NCBI GenBank assembly: GCA_000277445.1
Contig: AJWJ01000065.1
Coordinates: forward strand, 1 to 64,000
Source of the DNA: Polysphondylium violaceum
Lineage: Eukaryota > Evosea > Eumycetozoa > Dictyosteliales > Dictyosteliaceae
Direction: 5' to 3'
Length of the DNA stretch: 64,000 bases
Under the pieces are notes generated by a model. That model worked only from the letters and a program-made list of their open reading frames with translations, ran no database searches and was not told where the DNA came from. This document shows positions 1 through 8,527 of this stretch, one piece after another. Numbering within the stretch: the first letter of the stretch is position 1; every line of letters starts with the position of its first letter. Position numbers and translations under genes: made by a program.

Positions 1-24
1 CCTTTTACCGTCGTGCTGAGGACA
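1..24 (-). repeat. 24-nt block downstream of tRNA-Ile (copy 1)
   Basis: The first 24 bases of the window are the exact reverse complement of positions 7121-7144. Read on the minus strand, the block starts TGTCCTCAGCACGACGG and lies 43 nt beyond the tRNA-Ile discriminator base. The copy at 7121 lies 43 nt beyond the tRNA-Val discriminator base. The match stops abruptly on the tRNA side. On the other side it may continue past the window edge. The fixed spacing and orientation suggest either a tRNA-gene-targeted insertion or a conserved tRNA downstream element. Confidence 0.8.
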
Positions 25-67
25 GTGTACTAATAATACAATGATATATATATATGATTTAAAAAGT

Positions 68-140
68 TGCTCGATGCAGGGATCGAACCTGCGACCGTGG
101 CGTTATTAGCACCACGCTCTGCCGACTGAGCTAATCGAGC
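68..140 (-). tRNA. tRNA-Ile (anticodon AAU)
   Basis: The minus strand folds into a complete 73-nt cloverleaf. It has a 7-bp acceptor stem (GCTCGAT/ATCGAGC), a D arm, a 5-bp anticodon stem (TGGTG/CGCCA) around the loop CTAATAA, a T stem GCAGG/CCTGC with loop TTCGATC, and discriminator A. The anticodon AAT is read as AAU (inosine-modified in eukaryotes) and gives isoleucine. The A and B boxes are intact and there is no intron. A run of T residues just past the 3' end, in the transcribed sense, serves as the Pol III terminator. Confidence 0.97.
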
Positions 141-717
141 TTGTATGATTTTATGGTGTAAAAAATTTTATTTGACTGGAAAACTTAGGGGAAAACCCTC
201 ATAGAGACATCCAGTCCTAACATACTCACAAGTCATAAATAGATCACAACAAACAGAAGGTTCCAGAATCTCGTCAACAAAGTATAAATAGCCAAGTGGC
301 CACTCCAATCTTAGAATTAATCAGCATTAATCGGTTGTAGTTATACATACACTAAAAAATTAAACAATTAATTTTCTCGATTTTCAAAGAATAATAAAAG
401 GGAATTTGATCGATGTAGAGAGATTGTTTGATAGACTCGGATGAATATTATGATGTAGATTCTAACTCACCTAGGTTGCCAAAACATATAGCCTATCCAT
501 AACATATCCCAACTGAAAGATCTACATAATGAGACTCTTTGAACTTCAATTCACGCCAAATATAGAAAAAATAAATGGATTTGTAGAAAAAGACAAAGAT
601 TAAAATATTTTAAGTTAAAAAAAAAAAAGGAGATTTATAAAGTACAGTTTATTATCAAGATGATTAATTTTAATCAACAGTAAAAAAGAGATCAACTAAG
701 TGAAAAAAATTTTTATC
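141..717. other. Intergenic, tRNA-Ile to thioredoxin-like gene
   Basis: No coding region is supported here. Positions 255-269 contain three perfectly spaced inverted pentamers (GAA..TTC..GAA), which match a minimal heat-shock element. It does not sit directly upstream of a coding gene, because the next gene points its 3' end this way, so it may be chance. Confidence 0.5.
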
Positions 718-1101
718 TTATGATTTGTTGGCGTTGATGAAAGTTTCAGCTTGACTGTACATAGTGAGTGGGACGGAAGAGTTGTGTAAGAACTTGATAT
801 AACCATCATCAGTGTTCTCATAGTTTTTGTAGAATTTCATTGCTGGGAATGAAGTGATTTCAGAGAATTCAATATCTGAAGGAACATTGGAGTAATGAGA
901 TTCGTTGATTTCGTAAAACAAACAACCAGAGTAAGCAGAAGCGGTTTTCCATGGAGCAAGTAATGGGGCAATGATATTGCATGGTGGGCAGTTATCTTGA
1001 GTAAAGTAGAATACAATGAGTTTGTTATCAGAACGATCGTAAGCAGCTTTAAAAGCAGCAGCAGTTGAAAGTAAAGTCCAGCCAGTAGTTGAGGTTGTCA
1101 T
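718..1101 (-). CDS. Thioredoxin-like protein with CPPC motif
   Basis: This is a single-exon 127-residue protein of one thioredoxin fold. A central strand (LIVFYFTQ, 28-35) leads into the redox motif C38-P-P-C41 at the start of the long helix. The conserved cis-proline is P86 in TSFPAMKFY. The length fits a stand-alone cytosolic thioredoxin; there is no signal peptide or membrane segment. Classical thioredoxins have WCGPC. Here the Trp is replaced by Asn and the Gly by Pro, which should raise the redox potential and change partner choice, so it is better called thioredoxin-like than thioredoxin. The ATG at 1101 is the first in frame. The gene is transcribed away from the ALYREF-like gene at 2415, leaving a shared 1.3-kb upstream region. 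Confidence 0.85.
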   Translation of the reverse strand: MTTSTTGWTLLSTAAAFKAAYDRSDNKLIVFYFTQDNCPPCNIIAPLLAPWKTASAYSGCLFYEINESHYSNVPSDIEFSEITSFPAMKFYKNYENTDDGYIKFLHNSSVPLTMYSQAETFINANKS

Positions 1102-2414
1102 TATGTGAATGAATATGTAAAAAAAGTAAGGTTTAAGAGGGAGAGGGATAAAAAATAAAAATTATAAAAAAAATCTTTATCACAAGAGTGAGTTTATATT
1201 AGAGAAAAAAATATGTGTAATGAAGTGATGAGTAAGATTCTGTGCTGGTTTAAATAGGTTTTTATTTTTTCATTTTTTCATTTTTTCATAGTTTGTGACG
1301 TTTGTATTTTTCTCAGTTTTTCTAAAATTATCGGAATATTTGGATATGAAAAAGCGTGTAAGAACGCGATCGTACAAAAAAAGTAGGCCCTTTGCTTAAA
1401 ATGAGGTGAGGAGAAAGAGTTTTTTTCATTTTTTGTTAGTTCTCTGCAAACCAAACACTGAAAAATATCTAAAAATGACCTGAGGCGGGGGCCTAATTTT
1501 TTTTTTTTTCTTTTTTTTCGCCCCCCACAAAAAAAAGACACCTTGTTGGGGGGTAGAGGCCTTTTTGGTGCAAAATCTTTACAAGGTTCAGTGTAAAATG
1601 TGTTGTAATCCAACAACACAAATAAATTAAATAAATATCTTTTGTTACCTCCACCACCAAATCTTTCATTCTTGAAGAATGGTTTGTGGAGTGGGTGCCC
1701 GATGCAAATCTCTAAAAATTTGATTTATATTTGGAAAACGACCACCTTGAATCTCATTTGATCAAGATTGTAAAGGTATTATGCGTGTGGAGTTTGGTTC
1801 CTCTATTTATATCAGTCCCCCAATAAATCCAAACCTTCCAGTTAGTACTTGTTTCGATGTGTTTTTGTGTGTGTGTATCGAGGTGAGTTTCATTGTGTGT
1901 ATGAATAAAATTCCATGAACTGAAAATATCTTTATTTTTTTTTTTTTTTCTTTTTTTTTTTCTTCTCACAATCTGATTTTGCATCTAATAAAAGTTTTGA
2001 AAGAGGATATAATTAGTATTTATATCTACCTCTTTCTCGTTTTATCTTTCCCAAATAAATAAATAAATAAAAAAGCTTCTTTTAGACTTTGATAAATGTG
2101 AGAACTGGTAAAAAAAAAATTTACAATATTTATAGAAAATTATAGGCTTTTTTTTCTTTTGTAAAAAATTGATGTTAAATCAAAAAAAAAAAAAAAAACT
2201 TTACTTACCTCATTTAGTCGAAAACATGCCATTAATAATACTGAATTAGTTTTTACGATATATAACAAACAATAAATCTTCATATTACCTGCGTCATATT
2301 GAGTAAAAAAAATTATCCCAATTTTTTTTTTTAATTTTTTTCATTTTTGCATTTGTGATATTAAATTTATTTTTATATCTATCTGTATATATATAAAGGT
2401 TATATTCTTGCAAA
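1102..2414. other. Divergent intergenic region (1.3 kb)
   Basis: This is the shared upstream region of the thioredoxin-like gene and the first ALYREF-like gene. It is AT-rich with many A/T runs. An unusual GC patch at about 1484-1562 has G5 and C6 runs flanking a T-rich stretch and a second G6 run; a 6-bp GGGGGC/GCCCCC stem is possible. Two open frames on the minus strand (1278-1619 and 1754-1984) have Lys runs from poly-T and no recognisable domain, so I do not call them genes. Confidence 0.5.
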
Positions 2415-3416
2415 ATGAGTCATTTTACAGATGTTTCTTTGGATCAGTTTATCTCAGATAATAAATCATCATTCAAGAGTAGTAGAAGAGGCGGGGGTGG
2501 TGGTGGAAATAGATCACATAGATACAACAGACAACATAATCAACATCAAAATGAAGATTCATCATCAAAGAACAACAGCGACAACAAAACCTCTTCTTTG
2601 GACGTATTAGAGTCATCGTTGGATGATATTGTAAAATCACAAAGTGTAAAAAAGAGTTTTAGAAGCAACAGTCATCATAAGAGTCATCATAATAATAATA
2701 TTCATCAACATCGTCATCAACATCATAATAATCATTACAACAACAACAGCAATAATCATAGAAATCAAACCAATTTCCAAGTGACCCTTGGTGGTGGTGG
2801 TAATAATGCAAGATATAATAATGGTGGACTATTTAGTAGAAAACAATATCAACATGGTAGTAACAATACTAGTAGACCAGCACCAAAGATTGATCATACA
2901 TTTTTTGATCCCAGAGGTATTAGAGACTATAGTCAAGCAAAGAATCCAGCAGCACTTTCAATGAATGGCAGAGATGCTAGAGACGATATCGATGAACAAG
3001 AGTATGATGACAATGGTATGGAGTTAAACTATGGTGTATTGGTAAAGAATCTTCCATCTACAGTAAGCAATGCAGACGTTACCTATCTTTTTGGTCTTAT
3101 TGGTTCACTCAAAGATTTTGAATTCAATAGTTCAAGAACAGAGGTCATTGTTATCTTTAAGAAAAGAGAACATGCTCTCGCAAGCATTGACAGATATAAT
3201 CAGGTTGAATTAGATGGAAATGTATTAACATTGGAAGAAGTTGAAAATGAACCAACATTTACCGTTACTACTGGTGGCGGTGACAATAGCAACAGTAATA
3301 ATAATAAGAATGATAATATTGATAAAGTAGATGAAGCCACAACAACATCAACATCAACTACTGCAAATGATACTCTAGAAGAAAATTCTCCCAAGGATTT
3401 AGAAATGCAAGAATAA
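2415..3416 (+). CDS. ALYREF-like mRNA export adaptor (first of a tandem pair)
   Basis: This is a 333-residue single-exon protein. The N-terminus (DVSLDQFISDN, residues 6-16) matches the UAP56-binding motif of ALY/REF adaptors, whose core is SLDDIIK. A second copy (ESSLDDIVKSQ, about 66-76) follows. After an Arg/Gly patch and a His/Asn-rich linker comes one RRM (about 206-277) with the RNP2-like strand YGVLVKNLP and RNP1-like strand TEVIVIFK. A Ser/Thr/Asn-rich acidic tail ends the protein. In the family, these proteins load onto spliced mRNA in the TREX complex through the helicase UAP56 and hand the mRNA to the NXF1-type exporter. The RRM is divergent compared with the neighbour at 3652, so this may be a specialised paralogue. 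Both genes are on the plus strand, 235 bp apart. Confidence 0.85.
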   Translation: MSHFTDVSLDQFISDNKSSFKSSRRGGGGGGNRSHRYNRQHNQHQNEDSSSKNNSDNKTSSLDVLESSLDDIVKSQSVKKSFRSNSHHKSHHNNNIHQHRHQHHNNHYNNNSNNHRNQTNFQVTLGGGGNNARYNNGGLFSRKQYQHGSNNTSRPAPKIDHTFFDPRGIRDYSQAKNPAALSMNGRDARDDIDEQEYDDNGMELNYGVLVKNLPSTVSNADVTYLFGLIGSLKDFEFNSSRTEVIVIFKKREHALASIDRYNQVELDGNVLTLEEVENEPTFTVTTGGGDNSNSNNNKNDNIDKVDEATTTSTSTTANDTLEENSPKDLEMQE

Positions 3417-3651
3417 ATCTTAACATTAACAAAAACAATACCAATAGCAGTATAAACGATACTCTATCTCTTTTATTTATTTTATTTATAAGATTACATG
3501 TTTATATGATGAGATGAAGTCAATTTTGATTGGGTTTTTTTTTTTTTTTTTTTTTTTATTGTTTTTATATTTTCATTTTTCACACATACAATTATAAATA
3601 TTTATATATATAAAAGATAAATATCAGGTTTTATTTCTTTATTTCTTTAAA

Positions 3652-4729
3652 ATGGATGTCAATATGTCATTAGAGCAAATCATTAAAAAGAATCATATAA
3701 AGAGAGGAGGTAGAGGAGGTGCACCAACCACAGTAAAAGATAAAAAGTCTGCACCACCTACTACCATCACAATCACAAATAACCATACCAAACCAAAGAG
3801 ATCTTCTCTTCCACTTAACGTAAATTGACAAACAACATATCAACAATACCAACAATACCAACAACACATCACAACAGTAATAATAACATTTTTTTTTCAT
3901 TTTTTTAATTAATAATTTAGAGAAGAAGACCAATTAGTGGACCAAAATCAACAACCACTACCACCACAACATCGACACCACTATTAACTCCATCATCACC
4001 CCCTATACCATCGCTAAAGATCACCATTCAAAATCAAAGCCCTAAACCATCAACTACTAGTGGCCCTAGTAGAAAATCAACAGAATCCTCACCCTTATTA
4101 TCAGCAAGACCTAAAATTAGAAAATCATTTGCCAATGAATCACCATTAAAGAGAAGAACAACAGATCGTAGTAATTTAGTTATCAGACCAAGAACCACTG
4201 GTGGAGGCGGTGGTAGACATCACCAAATGTCACATGACTATAGTGATGACGAAGATTTTGGCAAAGGTTCCTCTTTATTTGAAAGACGTTCATCCTATTC
4301 CCCCTCATCGCCCTCTCACCACAGCCACCATCACCAACGTCCTTTATCGCCTGTAACCTCTCGTAAACCAATTCAATTGCACACTGGCAGTAGATTAAAT
4401 ATTTCAAATCTTCATTTTGGTATTATTGAATCTGATTTACTTGTATGTAACAATAGTAATAATAGTAATATCATTGATACATTTGATGTTAATGTTTTTT
4501 CTCTCTCTCTCACTCTTTTTAGGTATTGTTTAAGAAATTTGGTGATGTAAAGAGTATTAGAATTAATTATGATAGTTCAGGTAGATCCATCGGCACTGGA
4601 TATTGTATTTTTGCAAGACATGCTGATGCTCTAAAAGCAATGGAAATGTATAATAGAATTGCATTGGATGGCAAGCTTTTACACATCACTTTGGGTCCAT
4701 CACTTCAAGAAGATGTTAGAAATTTATAA
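3652..4729 (+). CDS. ALYREF/THOC4-like mRNA export adaptor (second of the pair)
   Basis: The model has three exons: 3652-3819, 3921-4442 and 4523-4729, with introns GTAAAT..TTTAG and GTATGT..TTTAG, all in phase 0. It gives 298 residues. The N-terminus MDVNMSLEQIIKKN is a clear UAP56-binding motif, followed by an RGGRGG patch. A Ser/Pro/Thr-rich linker leads to a C-terminal RRM (about 218-291). The RRM signature (LNISNLHFGI, then YDSSGRSIGTGYCIFAR, then ADALKAMEMYNRIALDGK) is close to animal ALYREF. The second intron splits the RRM after its first helix. The usual second C-terminal UAP56-binding motif of animal ALYREF is not evident; the protein ends shortly after the RRM. The role is expected in nuclear TREX-dependent mRNA export. 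Confidence 0.88.
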
Positions 4730-5400
4730 ATCAAGTGTAGTTAATGAATACACGCACACACTCTTTTTATAATATAATTTTATGTGTATGTGTGTGTGAA
4801 AGAAAAAAATAAAAAAATAAAAAGAAATCACCTTTTTTTATTATCATTGCATCTGTATCTCTATTTATGTATGCATATGAGTTTTTCTTTTTATATTTCT
4901 CAAAAACCACAGACAAGATCGAAATCGAGCACAAAAATAATTTATTATGATAATGAAAACATGCCCTACACCCTTTTTATTTTTCCAAATTCCGATTTTT
5001 TCCTCCGACATATTTTTATTAGGCAATGTGGATAGTTTATTTAGATTTTTTTTTGAAATAAAAAAAAAAAAAATTGGGTTTTTACAGCAATTTGTTTTGT
5101 AAATCTTTCCACCATTGACAAATAGAGATTACACATTTCCCCCTACTTTTCCTTTTTTCAAAAAAAAATACAATTAATATTCAATTTCCTTTTTATTCAC
5201 TTTTTTTCATCTACTAAACACACATATTAATAATCTCATATATATAAATATACTGTGTGCAATCAGAATCCTTTTATACACACATACACACTCCTCTTTC
5301 TTTTTCTCTCTCTCTCTCTCTATCTATCTCTCCCAACAACAACAACACTTTTTATTTATCTCTTGTATATTCATAGTAGTCGTCAGTAGTGCAGTAAAAG
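4730..5400. other. Intergenic, 0.67 kb
   Basis: No gene is supported. The segment before 5401 carries CT- and CA-rich stretches (5290-5345), typical of sequence just upstream of start codons in this genome. Open frames such as 4784-5035 are low-complexity. Confidence 0.5.
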
Positions 5401-6136
5401 ATGGGTCATAAAAGTCATTTTTCAGCAATCTTTTTATTCTTATTCACAGCAGCAGTGATTGGCTGCAATGTTTATTCATTCCTTCCTCACACACCATGGT
5501 ATACTTTTACAGTTGCTTTGTTTAAATCATATACCTTTTCAGGAAGCTTAACAAGACCAGGTGTTTTGTACTCTAATTCCATCACTGAGGGAATAACCAT
5601 GAGTGAATGGGAAGGCGATTCTAAAACTAGAGACGTTGTCTATCAAACTTTTGGTTTTGTAATTGTTTCATTTGTTTTAGTATGTATAAATAGATATTTT
5701 TATAATTACCGTCGTCATAAATAGATATTAATGATTTTAAACAAAAATATAGAGTTGTTTAGTTATTTTAATGTGTTTGGTATCTCTACTTAAACATTTA
5801 CACAAAAAAGCCAGAAAAGTATTGTTTGTCGTTTCAATTTTCTCATTTATTGCCAATGGTTTAGCAGCTTTTCTCTTTTTCAGAGTCAACAAATCATTTT
5901 GCAATGATCTCTCTGGCGCCATCTCGCTTCCTGGTGTTGTTGTAACTGAACTCAACGGTTCTGACCTCTGTTCCCACTTTAAAGGTGGCAGTGACTCATC
6001 TCTTGCCTCTGTTAATTGGGGTCCAGGCATTGGATGGTGGATTACCATCGCCTCGTTTGGTTGTAGTTTATTTGTCGTTATTTTTGCTCACAGAGTCTTA
6101 AGACAAAAGAAATTTGGTTATCATATCATTCATTAA
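5401..6136 (+). CDS. Four-pass membrane protein, claudin/SUR7-like topology
   Basis: Two exons (5401-5679 and 5753-6136; intron GTATGT..ATATAG, 73 nt) give 220 residues. Hydrophobic segments lie at about 9-27, 84-106, 115-135 and 185-205. The first extracellular or lumenal loop is long (about 28-80). The second contains two cysteines (C142 in FCNDL and C165 in DLCSHF) that could pair, and an NGS sequon. The tail is short and basic-aromatic (RQKKFGYHIIH). One short N-terminal segment, a long loop and three clustered helices resemble tetraspan families such as claudin or fungal SUR7/PalI, but I see no diagnostic signature such as W-GLW-C-C, so function is unknown. The acceptor at 5752 was chosen because the other nearby AGs break the frame. 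Confidence 0.75.
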
Positions 6137-6852
6137 TAATGGATACCAGTGGTGGTAAAACAAAATAATGTTTTTGCGCATTATCTCTACATTGTCTTTT
6201 TTCATCTCCTTTCCTCTTTATAGATTTTTTTTTAAAAAAAACATTGATTTTTTTGATTTCTTTATTAGAACAAAAAAATTTCAATTGACCCTTTTATGTA
6301 TTTGTATTGTAAATAAATTTAAATTACAATTTATTTTGGTTAAAATTATAAAAAACAATTGGTTTTGTAGCCTGGATTTGTATTTAAATAGAGAAATGAA
6401 TATGAACAACAAAAAGAATTAAATTTGACCCCGGTGTGACCAAATTTTGATGGCACAATGTATATAATCCAACAACAATCAATTTTTCAATATTAATCAA
6501 GAGCTCTCTTTTATAAAAGAAAGAGCGACAAGATACTCTTTGGTTCCACCTCACATCACTAGTTTAGTTTTAAATTATACATTCATTGCAGATGTACAAT
6601 TAAACTTTTATTTACACCAAGTACAATTACAATTGAGTCTATTGTCTGAATCCACCACTAGAAAATATTTTACAAACTCATGACTAAGATAGGTATTAAT
6701 ATAGGTTAATAAAAGCCACGAATAGAAGGATGTAGACATACTAAAAAAAAAAACCACTTTTTTTGTTTTAATTCGGATGTAGACTTACTAAAAAAAACCA
6801 CTTCTTAAATTAATATCATAAATACGCTTTGAAAACTGGAAAAAACATCAAA
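6137..6852. other. Intergenic, upstream of tRNA-Lys
   Basis: AT-rich sequence without supported genes. Two copies of a short motif (GGATGTAGAC.TACTAAAAAAA) occur at about 6728-6750 and 6776-6796, followed by CCACTT. The open frame at 6168-6422 is poly-Phe/Lys low complexity. Confidence 0.45.
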
Positions 6853-6925
6853 GCCCGGCTAGCTCAGTCGGTAGAGCGCACGACTCTTAATCGTGTGGTC
6901 GTGGGTTCGAGCCCCACGTTGGGCG
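6853..6925 (+). tRNA. tRNA-Lys (anticodon CUU)
   Basis: A complete 73-nt cloverleaf. The acceptor is GCCCGGC/GTTGGGC with two G-T pairs. The D arm is GCTCAGTCGGTAGAGC, the anticodon loop CTCTTAA gives CTT (lysine), and the T arm is GTGGG-TTCGAGC-CCCAC. Discriminator G. There is no intron. It is 78 nt upstream of tRNA-Val in the same orientation. Confidence 0.97.
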
Positions 6926-7003
6926 AAACATTTTTTTTCAAAAAAATAATGAATAATAAAAATTTGATTCATATACGTCTATAAAAAATCAATTTTCATC
7001 CAA

Positions 7004-7077
7004 GCTCGGATGGTGTAGTTGGTTATCACGAATCCTTAACACGGATTAGGCCGTGGGTTCGATTCCCGCTCTGAGTA
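7004..7077 (+). tRNA. tRNA-Val (anticodon AAC)
   Basis: A 74-nt cloverleaf with acceptor GCTCGGA/TCTGAGT, anticodon stem AATCC/GGATT around the loop TTAACAC (anticodon AAC, valine), T arm GTGGG-TTCGATT-CCCGC and discriminator A. There is no intron. A T run follows directly at 7078 and serves as terminator. Confidence 0.97.
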
Positions 7078-7120
7078 TTTTTTTATTTTTTTTTGCGATC
7101 GTTCGTTTCACGTTTTTTCT

Positions 7121-7144
7121 TGTCCTCAGCACGACGGTAAAAGG
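7121..7144 (+). repeat. 24-nt block downstream of tRNA-Val (copy 2)
   Basis: Exact reverse-complement match to positions 1-24. It begins 43 nt after the tRNA-Val discriminator base, the same spacing as the first copy has to tRNA-Ile. Sequence after the block (7145-7240) is noticeably GC-richer than its surroundings, and an A/T-homopolymer stretch follows at 7264-7293. That arrangement would fit a short truncated insertion of about 170 bp, but only one flank can be compared here. Confidence 0.8.
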
Positions 7145-7168
7145 CTGGCTTCTCAACGAGTCACCCAC

Positions 7169-7179
7169 GGTTCGACTCT
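7169..7179 (+). promoter_or_regulatory. External B box downstream of tRNA-Val
   Basis: GGTTCGACTCT matches the Pol III internal promoter B box (GGTTCGANTCC) at all but the last position or two, yet it lies outside any foldable tRNA, 91 nt beyond the tRNA-Val 3' end. Dictyostelium tRNA genes are known to carry such extra B boxes within about 100 bp downstream, and they have been linked to targeting by downstream-integrating retrotransposons. I infer the same class of element here. A remnant of a tRNA-derived SINE is the alternative. Confidence 0.6.
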
Positions 7180-7804
7180 CAAAAACCTACACGTCCACAC
7201 GGTAATGACATTAAAGACCGCCTCAATAAAACTGTCTCTTCCACTCAAATAGAATGGAAGAGTAAAAAAATTTTTAAAAAAAAAAAAATTTTTTCGCAAA
7301 AATCCTTATTTTGTCCTACTTATTGCAATGGGAATGAGATACGGAATCAAAGTCTTTTGTAAAGTCATAGAATGTTACAACTAGGTAAAAACCTTCTTTT
7401 AATGTTCTACTCCATAACTAATCCGCAGCGCCTCCTTACTGGAATCTGTTTATTCCTTGGTGTATCCAAATATAGGGAACTTTTTGAACCAAACTTGATG
7501 CCTATATTTATTAAACCAAACTCCTGTTCTTATATACTCATGAATTCAAAGAATTCATTTTATAGTATCAAAATGGAAAATAAAATTATAGAGGTCACTG
7601 TAGCTTTGATAATTTAAACAATTAAGAATTAAGTTAGGTTGAATTTCCTATTGTTTTATCTAATCAAAGGAGTGTAAATTTCTCTCTCTTTACGCTTTTT
7701 CCAATACCAAATTATTATCTCCATATATATATCAAACAGATTGGATATAAAACTTATTATTTAGATATAACCTATTTCATGCTTAAATATAACTTTTTTT
7801 TTAT
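7180..7804. other. Intergenic, 0.6 kb
   Basis: No gene is supported. A homopolymer-rich patch at 7264-7293 is followed by moderately complex sequence (7310-7600). The 81-codon open frame there has no recognisable features. Confidence 0.45.
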
Positions 7805-8230
7805 TTAAAGATATTTAGTATATTTTGGAGGAGCAGTCCAAGTGTTATTGAGACCATCGGCATAGTTTACAGGGAAAGAATCTAATTGTTCAGGGGTAAA
7901 ATCATCAATAGCAGCAACAACAACACAAATATATGCACCACCTAAATTTGGATTTTCACCACTTATATGAGTTGAGCAACCACAAGTTTTACAGAAATAA
8001 TGATGACAATTATTGGTTCCAAAACTATAATCGCTCAACTCTTCTTTACCTTGGACAATTTCAAATTTAGAAGGATTTGAAAAGAATACAGCATGACGTC
8101 TTTTAGAACAAATGCTACAGTTGCATAAATTTCTAGACATCTTTGTTAAATCAACCTTAACTTTAAATGCAACTTTTTTACAATGACATGAACCATTGAT
8201 TATATCGATTTTAGCTTCAGAGGCTTCCAT
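7805..8230 (-). CDS. GFA / CENP-V fold zinc protein
   Basis: A single exon of 141 residues matches the GFA (glutathione-dependent formaldehyde-activating enzyme-like) family. The zinc-binding cysteines are placed as in the family: GSCHC (C15, C17), CNCSIC (C36, C38, C41) and FCKTCG (C80, C83). The beta-rich fold and length (about 120-140) also fit. Bacterial members have been described as glutathione S-hydroxymethyl-transferring enzymes and animal CENP-V is a relative, but most eukaryotic members have no proven substrate. The start at 8230 is the first ATG upstream of the domain. It lies downstream of WDR48 on the same strand. Confidence 0.88.
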   Translation of the reverse strand: MEASEAKIDIINGSCHCKKVAFKVKVDLTKMSRNLCNCSICSKRRHAVFFSNPSKFEIVQGKEELSDYSFGTNNCHHYFCKTCGCSTHISGENPNLGGAYICVVVAAIDDFTPEQLDSFPVNYADGLNNTWTAPPKYTKYL

Positions 8231-8527
8231 TTTCTAGATGATGTTGGTCTTGGGGATAAAAAAAAGAAATTTTGTTTTGATGAAAAATTGAAAAAATTTG
8301 CAAAAAAAACCCTTCTATAAATATCGGAAAAAATAAAAATAAAAAAATAAAAAAAAGGCGTAAAAATATTTTCCAAGAAAAATTCAAAGGAGTTGCAATC
8401 GATTCAAATAATGTCTTTTCTGATGAATTTAACAAGATTGGTTACGTTTAATAAGTTGATGGGTATTACATATAACCTCTCAATGATAAAGTTGAAAAAT
8501 AATTATTTATTTATTTAATTTAAATAT

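Noticed and set aside
255-269. Three-unit heat-shock-element match
   Set aside because: Perfect by pattern but not upstream of any coding gene in the window; chance cannot be excluded, so kept only as a note.
1278-1984. Minus-strand frames of 113 and 76 codons upstream of the thioredoxin-like gene
   Set aside because: Lys runs come from poly-T tracts; no domain, splice signals or plausible start context.
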